This document shows positions 8,858 to 16,642 of a stretch of DNA of 57,120 nt, in pieces. The notes below the pieces were generated by a model. It was not told the origin of the DNA, ran no database searches, and worked only from the letters and a program-made list of their open reading frames with translations. The stretch is from positions 1 through 57,120 of the forward strand of contig JAPPNY010000164.1 of the NCBI GenBank assembly GCA_028818385.1. Direction: 5' to 3'. Made by a program: the position numbers and the translations under genes. This DNA is from Spirochaetaceae bacterium (GTDB taxonomy: Bacteria > Spirochaetota > Spirochaetia > SZUA-6 > Bin103). The stretch's first letter is position 1. The number at the start of each line of letters is the position of its first letter.

Positions 8858-10576
8858 ATGGCGCACGCAGGCGGCATCGATGTCCTGGCACTGGACGGGT
8901 ATCTGGGCGAGCGCATGCATGCTCTCTGGGAGGGCAATCTCAGCCGGCTGGACTGGGAGCGGGATTTCCTGGCGCCGTTCCGGGATCGCCGGGAGGCGGG
9001 CGGCTACGTCGGCATGGGCAAGACGCTGTCCGCCCTGAACGGCGTGGCGCGGCTGTACGGCGGCGCTGCGGCGGAGCTGCGGGAGCGGGTGACCGCCGGA
9101 CTGCTCGCGGCGCAGGAGGACGCCGGGTACCTGGGGATCCTTGCCGAGGCGCATCGCACCCATGGCATCTGGGACGTGCACGAGCACGGCTACCTGCTGC
9201 AGGCGCTCACGGAGGCGTGGAAGTGGTTCGGCGACGCCGGCGCCCGCGACGGCGCGTGCCGCCTTGCCGCGTGGCTGCTGCCGCGGCTGTCGGACGGGGG
9301 CTGGCGGCGGGTCGGCGGCGGCGCCATCTGGTATCCGATCGTGCTCCTGGGGGTCGATCGCGGCATGCTGGCGGTAGGCGAGATGACCGGCGACCGCGCG
9401 TATCGCCGCTTCGTGGAGGACGACCTGGGCGTGCGCGACTGGTTCGAGCCGATCGTCGAAGGGCGCGAGGGCGTGGTGGCCGGCCACGCCTACGCCTATC
9501 TGGGCCGCTGCCTGGCGCAGCTCGAGCTGTACCGGAACGGCGCGGGGGGCGCGCTGCCGCGGGCGACTGCCGCCGCGCTGGGCTACCTGCGCAGCGGCGG
9601 TGGGCTGACGGTGAGCGGTACCTGCGGACAGGAGGAGTGCTGGCACTCCGACCAGCGGATGGACGGCAAGCACGGCGAGACCTGCGCGACCGCGTACCTG
9701 ATTCGCTGGGCCGGCCACCTCCTGCGGCGCACGGACGACTCCTGGTATGCCGACCTCACCGAGCGGGCGATGTACAACGCCCTGTTCGCCGCCAACAGTC
9801 CCGACGGGCGCAGGATTCGCTACTACTCGCCCGCGTCGGGCCCGCGGCTCTGGTTCACGCGCGACACCTACTGCTGCCCCGGCAACTACCGGCGCATCGT
9901 GGCGGAGCTGCCGTCCCTGATCGCCCGCAGGACGGCCGACGGCGTGGCGCTCGATCTCTACGAGGCGTGCCGGCTGCGGACCGCGATCGGCGGCGCCGCG
10001 GTCGAGCTCCGCGTGCACGGCGGCCTGCCGTGGAGCGGTACGGCCGAGGTCGAGATCGCCGTGGCCGAACCGCTCCGCTTCGCGCTGCGGCTGCGCCGGC
10101 CGGGCTGGGCGGAGTCGGCGGTCGTGGCCGTGAACGGCGTTGAAGTTTCGGCCGCGGACGGTCCCGGCTGGTTCGCGATCGACCGTACCTGGAAGCCGGC
10201 CGACCGCGTGGAGATCACGTTCGCCATGCCCTGGCACCTGGTGCGCGGGTTCCGCCGGCAGCGCGGCCGCGTGGCGATCATGCGCGGGCCGCTGCTGTAT
10301 GCGACGACGGAAGTGGCGCTGGGCGATGACGGTGCGCCGCCCGCGGACGCCGCGCCAGACGTGACGACGTGTCGGGCTCGGAATGGCGCCGGACACGGCA
10401 TCCTCGACGCCGAGTTGCCCGATGGCCGGCACGTGCGGCTGCCGGTGGTACCATTCAGCGATCCGCGGGTGACGGAGACTTACTTCCGCGGCGTCAACGG
10501 GGCGGCGGACCGCCGCGACTTCCTGCTGGACGTCGAGGTCCCGGCGGTGGGAACGCCGCCGGCGCCGGGAGCATAG
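8858..10576 (+). CDS. GH127-family (DUF1680) beta-L-arabinofuranosidase-like hydrolase
   Basis: Predicted cytoplasmic glycosidase of 572 residues with no signal peptide. The fold is the alpha/alpha barrel plus beta-sandwich of GH127. The metal/nucleophile cluster is recognisable: CGQEEC at residues 256-261 and the CCPGN pair at 339-343. In characterised GH127 enzymes a Glu and three Cys bind zinc, and the first Cys of the CC pair is the nucleophile, so all key residues appear present. An (A/E)xYNALFAA-type segment between them is also typical. The gene is downstream of the Dpp-type importer and upstream of a dioxygenase and a sulfatase, suggesting action on imported arabinose-bearing glycans. 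GH146 or another DUF1680 branch is possible. Confidence 0.85.
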   Translation: MAHAGGIDVLALDGYLGERMHALWEGNLSRLDWERDFLAPFRDRREAGGYVGMGKTLSALNGVARLYGGAAAELRERVTAGLLAAQEDAGYLGILAEAHRTHGIWDVHEHGYLLQALTEAWKWFGDAGARDGACRLAAWLLPRLSDGGWRRVGGGAIWYPIVLLGVDRGMLAVGEMTGDRAYRRFVEDDLGVRDWFEPIVEGREGVVAGHAYAYLGRCLAQLELYRNGAGGALPRATAAALGYLRSGGGLTVSGTCGQEECWHSDQRMDGKHGETCATAYLIRWAGHLLRRTDDSWYADLTERAMYNALFAANSPDGRRIRYYSPASGPRLWFTRDTYCCPGNYRRIVAELPSLIARRTADGVALDLYEACRLRTAIGGAAVELRVHGGLPWSGTAEVEIAVAEPLRFALRLRRPGWAESAVVAVNGVEVSAADGPGWFAIDRTWKPADRVEITFAMPWHLVRGFRRQRGRVAIMRGPLLYATTEVALGDDGAPPADAAPDVTTCRARNGAGHGILDAELPDGRHVRLPVVPFSDPRVTETYFRGVNGAADRRDFLLDVEVPAVGTPPAPGA

Positions 10577-10589
10577 GAGGACACGTGCG

Positions 10590-11468
10590 ATGGGTGTATT
10601 GAGCGATGCGGACCTGACCTTCTTCCGCGAGCAGGGCTACGTGGTGGTGCCGGAGGCGGTGCCGCCTGCGAACCTCCAGGCGGTCATCGACGTGATCTGG
10701 GACTTCCTCGGGGCGGACCCCGACGACGCGGAGAGCTGGTACCGGATCCCCCCGCGCGAGACCACCGGCAACGTCGGGCCGCTGTCGCAGTCCGGGATGG
10801 TGGAGGTCTATCACCACCAGGCGCTGTGGAACAACCGCCAGCACCCGCGGGTGTACCAGGCGTTCGTGGACATCTGGGGCACGCCGCATCTCCAGGTGAG
10901 CCTGGACCGCGCCAACATGAAGCCGCCGGTGCGGGATGACGATCCGGCGTGGCAGCATCCCGGGTTCATCCACTGGGACCTCGAGACCGACCTGGACCCC
11001 GTGCCGTTCCGGGTGCAGGGCGTGCTGTACCTGACCGACACGGGCGCCGACCAGGGGGGCTTCCAGTGCGTGCCCGGCTTCCCTGCGCGCTTTCCCGAGT
11101 GGGTGCGCACGCAGCCCGCTGACCGCAATCCGCGCGTCCCGGACCTGACCGGACTGGAGGTGCGCTCGATCCCCGGTCGCGCGGGAGACCTCCTCATCTG
11201 GAATTCGCTGCTCCCGCACGGCAACGGCCGCAACACCTCCGACCGCCCGCGCCTGGCGCAGTACATCACCATGAGCCCGGCGCGCCCGGCCGACGAGGAG
11301 CAACGCCGGGAGCGCATCACCGCCTGGCGCACCCGGAAGCCGGCCTCGGGCTGGCCCGGCGACCCGCGCGGCTGGGAGCTCCGGCAGCCGGGACCGGCCA
11401 AGCTGACCGAGCTGGGCCGGCGGCTGCTGGGCCTGGACCGGTGGCCCGGCGCCGGCGTGGCCGGCTGA
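10590..11468 (+). CDS. Phytanoyl-CoA dioxygenase (PhyH) family protein
   Basis: Fe(II)/2-oxoglutarate-dependent oxygenase of the double-stranded beta-helix fold, 292 residues, cytoplasmic. The iron-binding facial triad is visible: H128-W-D130 in the HWD motif, with the distal H210 in LLPHGNGR. The arginine of the following TSDRPRLAQY segment is placed to bind 2-oxoglutarate. AGGAGG stands 9 nt before the ATG, and the gene is 13 nt after the GH127 gene, so they are co-transcribed. In sugar clusters PhyH proteins may hydroxylate or demethylate unusual sugars. The substrate cannot be read from the sequence. A second PhyH is at 52132. Confidence 0.88.
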   Translation: MGVLSDADLTFFREQGYVVVPEAVPPANLQAVIDVIWDFLGADPDDAESWYRIPPRETTGNVGPLSQSGMVEVYHHQALWNNRQHPRVYQAFVDIWGTPHLQVSLDRANMKPPVRDDDPAWQHPGFIHWDLETDLDPVPFRVQGVLYLTDTGADQGGFQCVPGFPARFPEWVRTQPADRNPRVPDLTGLEVRSIPGRAGDLLIWNSLLPHGNGRNTSDRPRLAQYITMSPARPADEEQRRERITAWRTRKPASGWPGDPRGWELRQPGPAKLTELGRRLLGLDRWPGAGVAG

Positions 11469-11485
11469 GCGCGAGGACGACGCCC

Positions 11486-12916
11486 ATGCCCCGCCAGCCG
11501 AACATTCTGCTGTTCATCAGCGACCAGCAGCGCACCGACACCATGGCCTGCTACGGCAACCCGTGGATCCGCTCCCCTCACCAGGACGCGCTGGCCGCGC
11601 GCAGCTTCGTGTTCGAGAACACGTACGTCACCCAGCCGGTCTGCACGCCGGCGCGCGGCTCGCTGGTCACCGGCCTCTACCCGCACACCCACGGCTGCCT
11701 CATCAACCGGGACAAGCTGGCCGACCGGATCGCGTCCCTGGCCGAGATGCTGCCCGACGAATACCGCACGGCCCACTTCGGCAAGTGGCACCTGGGCGAC
11801 GACTCGGAGCGCCAGCACGGCTTCGACGAGTGGGTGAGCACCGAGGACGACCACCGCGACCGCTACACGCGGCCCGGTCTGCCGTTCTCCAGCTACTACC
11901 ACTGGATGCGGGAGCAGGGCATCGAGCCCGAGGACCGCTCGGCCACCGGCGAGGTGATCTTCTCGCCCGCGCAACGTTCCACCCTCGGACCCGAGCACCA
12001 GATGGCCGCCTTCGTCGCCGGCCACTCGGAGCGCTTCATCCGCGCCAACGCCGACCGCCCCTGGCTGCTGGTGTTCAGCACCTTCGAGCCGCACCCGCCG
12101 CATCACGGCCCCCACGACGGCATGTACGACACGGACGCGATCCCCGACCGCCCCACCTTCCGGGAGGTCCCCGAGGACCACTCCCTGTTCAATCGCTCGC
12201 GCGCCGCCCATCACCCCAATCCGGGGGCGCCGGACGAATCGTGGCGTGACGACGCGGACCTGCTGCAGCAGCGCGCCAACTACTACGGCAACGTGAAGAT
12301 CATCGACGATGCGGTAGGCCGCATGGTGCAGGTGCTGGAGGAGAGCGGGCAGATGGAGCGCACCATCTTCGCCTTCACCAGCGACCACGGCGAGATGCTC
12401 GGCGACCACCGCATGATGGGCAAGCGCGCGTTCTACGAGGAGTCCGCACGGGTGCCGTTCCTGCTGTCGGTGCCGTGGCTGACGCGGACTCAGCAGCGCA
12501 TCGACGGCGTGTCAGGCCACGCCGACCTGGTGCCAACGCTGCTGGATCTGGCCGGCGTCCCGCGGCCCGACACGCTTCAGGGCCGCAGCTTGGCGGGCGC
12601 CCTGACGGGCGATCTCGACCTGCGGCAGCATGCCGCGTTCATGGAGTGGAACGGGGTAGGCGACCGCGACCTGGGCAATCCGGTCACCAATCTGATGGCC
12701 ACGCTGCCGTGGCGCAGCATCGTCACCGGCGACCGCTGGAAGCTGAACCTGTGCGTCGGCGACCAGTCGGAGCTGTTCGACCTGAACGCCGACCCGTACG
12801 AAGAGACCAACCTCTTCGACGATCCGGCGCAGCGCGACCGGGTCCGCGAGCTGGCGGCGCGCATCCGCCTGTGGCAGTTGGAGACCGGCGACGACGCCCC
12901 GCTCCCGGCGGTGTGA
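11486..12916 (+). CDS. Type I sulfatase (alkaline phosphatase superfamily)
   Basis: Sulfate-ester hydrolase of 476 residues. The N-terminal metal-site segment reads NILLFISDQQRTDTMACYGN, and the activation motif C-T-P-A-R is at residues 53-57. In this class the Cys is converted to formylglycine by a maturation enzyme. The second metal cluster FTSDHGEMLGDH follows near residue 300. No signal peptide is present, so the enzyme would act in the cytoplasm, unlike most carbohydrate sulfatases, which are exported. No maturation enzyme is encoded in the window. The ATG at 11486 starts right at the conserved domain; the upstream in-frame residues look non-coding. It ends 3 nt before the convergent GH3 gene. 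Confidence 0.93.
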   Translation: MPRQPNILLFISDQQRTDTMACYGNPWIRSPHQDALAARSFVFENTYVTQPVCTPARGSLVTGLYPHTHGCLINRDKLADRIASLAEMLPDEYRTAHFGKWHLGDDSERQHGFDEWVSTEDDHRDRYTRPGLPFSSYYHWMREQGIEPEDRSATGEVIFSPAQRSTLGPEHQMAAFVAGHSERFIRANADRPWLLVFSTFEPHPPHHGPHDGMYDTDAIPDRPTFREVPEDHSLFNRSRAAHHPNPGAPDESWRDDADLLQQRANYYGNVKIIDDAVGRMVQVLEESGQMERTIFAFTSDHGEMLGDHRMMGKRAFYEESARVPFLLSVPWLTRTQQRIDGVSGHADLVPTLLDLAGVPRPDTLQGRSLAGALTGDLDLRQHAAFMEWNGVGDRDLGNPVTNLMATLPWRSIVTGDRWKLNLCVGDQSELFDLNADPYEETNLFDDPAQRDRVRELAARIRLWQLETGDDAPLPAV

Positions 12917-12919
12917 GCC

Positions 12920-14974
12920 CTATTCCCGGATCGTGAATCGGGCGCTGAGCTGCGGGACACCCAGCGCCCGCGACCGGCGTCCCGGCGCGCTGGCGGCCAC
13001 GTACAGCGTGTAGCGTCCCGGACGAGGGGCCTGGCTGCCGTCGGCGTCCACCAGCGCCAACGCGTCGGCTGGAATCGTTCGCTCGAACCGCTTCGATTCG
13101 CGGGCCGCGAAGTGGCAGCGCTCGAAGGCGACGAGCTGGCACCGCGGCGCGTCGATGCCCGCGTCCTCCGCCGAGAAGTAGATCTGGATCACCTCCTCTC
13201 CGGCGATATCGCTGTCGTTGCCGATCTCGAAGGAGAAGGTGAGGCGGCCACCTGTCACGATGGCGTTCTCGTCCAGTTGCAGACCGCTGTAGGTGAAGCT
13301 GCTGTAGCTCAGGCCGAACCCGAAGGGGAAGACCGGGTCCCCACCGAAGTAGCGGTAGGTGCGGCCGGACATCCTGTAGTCGTCGAACGGCGGCAGGTCG
13401 GCGGTCGCGCCGTAGAAGGTGACCGGCAGCCGCCCCGCCGGATTGGCGTCGCCGTACAGCACGTCGGCGACCGCGTGGCCGCCCGCCTGCCCCGGGTACC
13501 ACATGCACAGCACGGCGTCGGCGTGCCGCGCGGCCTGGCCCAGCGCCAGGGCGCTTCCGGTGCCGACCACGACGACCAGCGGCGTGCCGGTCTCGTGGAG
13601 CGTTTCCAGCAACTCGCGCTGCGCCGCCGGCAGCTCGATGTCGGCGCGGTCGCCGTTCGCCTGCGAGCCCATCGCCGCGCCTTCCTCGCCTTCCAGCGTG
13701 CTGTTGATGCCGACCACGGCCACCACCACGTCGACCCCGGCGGCAACGCGCCGAGCTGCCGCGATCCCGGCCCTGGTGTCCCCGTGCAACTCGCAGCCGG
13801 GCTGGTACTGCACCGCGGCGGCGTGCCCGACCGCGCCGGCGATCCCTTCCAGGACCGTGGTCAGCGCCGGGTTGATCCCGTGGTAGTTGCCGAGCAGCAC
13901 CGGGACGTCCGCGGCGAGCGGTCCGGTGACCAGCAGGCGGGCGTCGCGCTGCAGCGGCAGGATGGCGTCGTTCTTGAGCAGGGTGATGGCGTTGGCGGCG
14001 GCGCGCCGGCTGAGGGCCGCGTGCGCGTCGAAGTCGACCGCGCCGGGGGAGGCGGTCGTGTCGCCCAGCACGCCCAGCCGCTCGCGAAGCGACAGGACGC
14101 GGGTGAGCGACCGGTCGACGTCGGCTTCGCCGATCAGGTTCCGCTGCAGCGCGCCGGTGAGCGACCGGTAGCAGCGGCCGATCTCCAGATCGCAGCCGGC
14201 GCGCAGCGCTGCTGCCGCCGACTCGGCCTCGTCGCGGGTGTAGCCGTGCCCCTGGTGGCAGTCGGCGATCGAGAACGCGTCGCTCATGACCAGGCCCCGG
14301 AAGCCCCAGTCGCCCCGGAGCGTCCGCTGCAGCAACTCGGCGCTGGCGCAGCACGGCGCGCCGTTGACCGCGTTGTAGGCCGGCATGACCGCGGCGACTC
14401 CGGCATCGACCGAGGCCCTGAACGCCGGCAGATAGGTCTCCTGCAGGTCCTTCGGCGTGACCGGCACGTCGAAGCCGTGCCGGAGCGCTTCGGGGCCTGA
14501 GTGCACGGCGAAGTGCTTGGCGCAGGCGGCGACCTGCGGGGACTCGGGGTCCGGCCCCTGCAGGCCGCGGATGGTGGCCCGCGCCATGGCGCTGGTCAGA
14601 AACGGATCCTCGCCGAAGGTCTCATGGCCTCGGCCCCAGCGCGGGTCGCGAAAGATGTTGACGTTCGGCGTGCAAAAGGTCAGGCCCCAGTAGCGCTCCC
14701 GGCGGCCTGCGAGCCGGTGCTTGTAGAGCGCCTCGGCGGCCACCGCCTCGTACACCTCCGCCACCAGCCCCGTGTCGAAGGTGGCGGCCAGGGCAATGGC
14801 CTGCGGGAAGACGGTGGCGACGCCGGCGCGCGCCACGCCGTGCAGGCACTCGCTCCACCAGTCGTAGGCGTCGATGCCCAGCCGCGGAACGGCCGGCGAC
14901 TCGTGCATGAGGAGCGCCACCTTCTCCTCCGGCCGCAGGGCGGCGACCAGCTCAGCGACGCGGCTCTGCGCCAT
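12920..14974 (-). CDS. Glycoside hydrolase family 3 (beta-glucosidase/beta-xylosidase-like)
   Basis: Retaining exo-glycosidase of 684 residues with no signal peptide. It begins with LRPEEKVALLMHESPAVPRLGI, the GH3 barrel start. It contains CAKHFAVHSG (substrate-binding Lys-His), and the catalytic nucleophile is Asp232 in GLVMSDAFSI. The alpha/beta sandwich and a C-terminal fibronectin-III-like domain complete a standard three-domain GH3. The ATG at 14974 was chosen because residues encoded further upstream are out of family and lie inside the preceding gene. It overlaps the upstream BNR gene by 23 nt, implying one transcript. Whether it prefers xylosides, glucosides or arabinosides is not decided by what can be read. 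Confidence 0.92.
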   Translation of the reverse strand: MAQSRVAELVAALRPEEKVALLMHESPAVPRLGIDAYDWWSECLHGVARAGVATVFPQAIALAATFDTGLVAEVYEAVAAEALYKHRLAGRRERYWGLTFCTPNVNIFRDPRWGRGHETFGEDPFLTSAMARATIRGLQGPDPESPQVAACAKHFAVHSGPEALRHGFDVPVTPKDLQETYLPAFRASVDAGVAAVMPAYNAVNGAPCCASAELLQRTLRGDWGFRGLVMSDAFSIADCHQGHGYTRDEAESAAAALRAGCDLEIGRCYRSLTGALQRNLIGEADVDRSLTRVLSLRERLGVLGDTTASPGAVDFDAHAALSRRAAANAITLLKNDAILPLQRDARLLVTGPLAADVPVLLGNYHGINPALTTVLEGIAGAVGHAAAVQYQPGCELHGDTRAGIAAARRVAAGVDVVVAVVGINSTLEGEEGAAMGSQANGDRADIELPAAQRELLETLHETGTPLVVVVGTGSALALGQAARHADAVLCMWYPGQAGGHAVADVLYGDANPAGRLPVTFYGATADLPPFDDYRMSGRTYRYFGGDPVFPFGFGLSYSSFTYSGLQLDENAIVTGGRLTFSFEIGNDSDIAGEEVIQIYFSAEDAGIDAPRCQLVAFERCHFAARESKRFERTIPADALALVDADGSQAPRPGRYTLYVAASAPGRRSRALGVPQLSARFTIRE

Positions 14975-16037
14975 CAGCAGCCTCCAGGTGCACGTGCAGG
15001 TACCAGCCGTCGACCTGGCAGAACAGCAGGTTCGGCTCCACCTCGATGATCGTCGCATAGGTCGAGCCCAGACCGGGGGGCAGGGTCGCCACGCGCCACG
15101 CGTCCCAGTCGCCGCCGCCGTCGCCGCTGACGGCCAGCTTGAGCAGCGAGTGATCCTGCCAGCGGGGACCACTCTGATCGAGCCGCGAGCCCGGCGGCCA
15201 GCGCACCCCGTAGTTCAGGAGGATGCGGCCGTCCGCGAGCCGGGTGAGCTTCGGGCAGCAGCCGCGGTCGAACCCGGTGTATACCGGGGGGCTCCACGTC
15301 CCGGCATCGTCGCTGCTCCAGCACGCATGGAGCGGCGAGAAGTGCCCGGTGCGCAGTACGCACAGGATCCTGCCGTCGGCAAGCCGCTCGATCGTGGGCT
15401 CCCCGAAGCCTTCGCCCACCGGATCGCCGGCGACCGGGGCGGCTATCGTCGAACGGTAGCGCCACGTGCGTCCTTCGTCGGAGGAGGAGACCACGATCGA
15501 CCGATTCCGGAACTTCGTCTCCAGGGCGCTCTGCCGGTCGGTGGGCGCAAGCGTGTCTTCCTCGAAACTGGCGGTCATCGCCGCCAGCCACGTGCCGTCG
15601 GCGAGGGTCAGGATCCCGCGGCTGGACGAGAAGTAGACGCCGTGCCACGTGTGGTCCCGGGCCGGCCGGGCGCCCTCCGGCACGTGCAGCTCGACCGTCT
15701 CCTCTTCGAGCGTCGCCAGACCGTCGTGCGAGCGCCATGCGCTTGCCGCATACCGTCCCGGCGAGAGGTAGCGGGGATGCCCGGCCGCGGCGTAGACCAG
15801 CCCGTCCCGCACCAGGGTCGCGCCCTCGGGTCTGCGGGTGACGGGTGCAAGCGAGGGGCCCGTGTGTGCCAGCACCTCGCCGCCGTCGGGGCTGCACTTC
15901 CGGTCGCCGTGCAGGTAGATCCAGCCGTCCGCGCCCCGGAAGCAGTAGCTCCACGCCGCGGCGCCGTCATCTTCGGCCCCGAAGGATCGCCTCCCACTCA
16001 CCGGTCGGGCGAGCCCTCCGTGTGACTCCACGCGCAT
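14952..16037 (-). CDS. BNR-repeat sialidase-fold protein
   Basis: Six-bladed propeller protein of 361 residues from the ATG at 16037. Asp-box-type repeats are visible: SSSDEGRTWRYRSTI, WSSDDAGTWSPPVY and a final SGDGGGDWDAW. Asp-boxes stabilise the propeller and occur in sialidases and many other exo-glycosidases, so true sialidase activity is not implied. No signal peptide is seen. It precedes and overlaps the GH3 gene, which indicates joint action on an imported glycan. It is divergent from the duplicated transporter unit that begins 180 nt to the right, so the two may share a control region. No convincing Shine-Dalgarno is seen before the ATG. Confidence 0.75.
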   Translation of the reverse strand: MRVESHGGLARPVSGRRSFGAEDDGAAAWSYCFRGADGWIYLHGDRKCSPDGGEVLAHTGPSLAPVTRRPEGATLVRDGLVYAAAGHPRYLSPGRYAASAWRSHDGLATLEEETVELHVPEGARPARDHTWHGVYFSSSRGILTLADGTWLAAMTASFEEDTLAPTDRQSALETKFRNRSIVVSSSDEGRTWRYRSTIAAPVAGDPVGEGFGEPTIERLADGRILCVLRTGHFSPLHACWSSDDAGTWSPPVYTGFDRGCCPKLTRLADGRILLNYGVRWPPGSRLDQSGPRWQDHSLLKLAVSGDGGGDWDAWRVATLPPGLGSTYATIIEVEPNLLFCQVDGWYLHVHLEAADGAEPRR

Positions 16038-16217
16038 GATCAGCGACGCGGCAAGGAGTAGCGACCTCCGGTCGGCGCGTTGGTCCGTGGGGCCTTCGGC
16101 ATGGCATGACGCGGCGGCATCGATGCCGACCGTAGCGCCATACAACGGCGGGATCAACCGTCACTTGCGAGTGCGCCGACCTTCATGCAGAATCGCAAGA
16201 CTATGGAGGGTGAGGCA

Positions 16218-16469
16218 TTGTCCACGACGGCTACCGGACGTTCTGCACGTGCCGCCCTCTCACTGGGGATTCCCCTCAAGAAGCAGATCTACAAGAACAG
16301 GTACTACTTACTACCTGTTGCTGATCCCCGGCGATCGTCTACCTCGCTGCCATCTCGGGCATCGATGTGCAGCAGTACGAAGCCGCCTACGTCGACGGAG
16401 CAAACAGGCTGCAGCAGGCTGTTGGTTAATGCCCTTGCACGGCGCTTCAGCGAGCATGCGCTGTGGTAG
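16218..16469 (+). pseudogene. Remnant of LplB-type permease gene, two internal deletions
   Basis: This is a decayed copy of the permease at 18525-19481. The first about 30 codons match, including the TTG start with GGAGG in front and the LKKQIYKNRY segment. A 4-nt insertion (near 16306) and a 1-nt insertion (near 16330) then shift the frame. At a GATCG shared by both sites (16333-16337) the sequence jumps over about 471 bp of the intact gene, to the EAA-loop region (YEAAYVDGANRLQQA, now out of frame). It then jumps a further 236 bp or so to the last 16 codons (RRFSEHALW, stop). The product could not span the membrane. The downstream binding protein therefore has to rely on the intact permease from copy B. 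Confidence 0.85.
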
Positions 16470-16504
16470 ACAGCGCCGTGGCGAGCGGCCGGCGATGGGC
16501 GGCG

Positions 16505-16642
16505 CGTCGCAGCGGGCGTTCGACGGAGAGAAGACGGAGGGACTCACGGGATTCGACCCGCAGGTCCCTCCGAACGGTGGCGTTGCCACCGCGAAAAAGC
16601 CTCCTCTGAAAAGGAGGCGTACCACTCACGAGGGGGATTCTC
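16505..16642 (+). promoter_or_regulatory. Structured leader of binding-protein gene, copy A
   Basis: Three stem-loops in series precede the gene. One at 16535-16572 pairs CGGAGGGAC with GTCCCTCCG and has an inner CGGG/CCCG stem. One at 16576-16590 is GGTGGC-GTT-GCCACC. One at 16599-16618 pairs GCCTCCT with AGGAGGC. All three recur in copy B at 19510-19623. The Shine-Dalgarno GAGGGGG follows, 6 nt before the ATG at 16643. Confidence 0.6.

Noticed and set aside
13112..14500. 462-codon plus-strand open frame opposite the GH3 gene
   Set aside because: GH3 motifs on the minus strand are complete; the plus frame has no recognisable feature.
14952..16037. Calling the four BNR proteins sialidases
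   Set aside because: Asp-boxes are clear, but the N-terminal arginine motif and catalytic triad of true sialidases could not be confirmed, so only the fold is claimed.
16535..16572. T-arm-like stem-loop (CGGG-ATTCGA-CCCG), possible tRNA
   Set aside because: No acceptor stem, D-arm or anticodon arm can be built around it; it is part of the three-hairpin leader.
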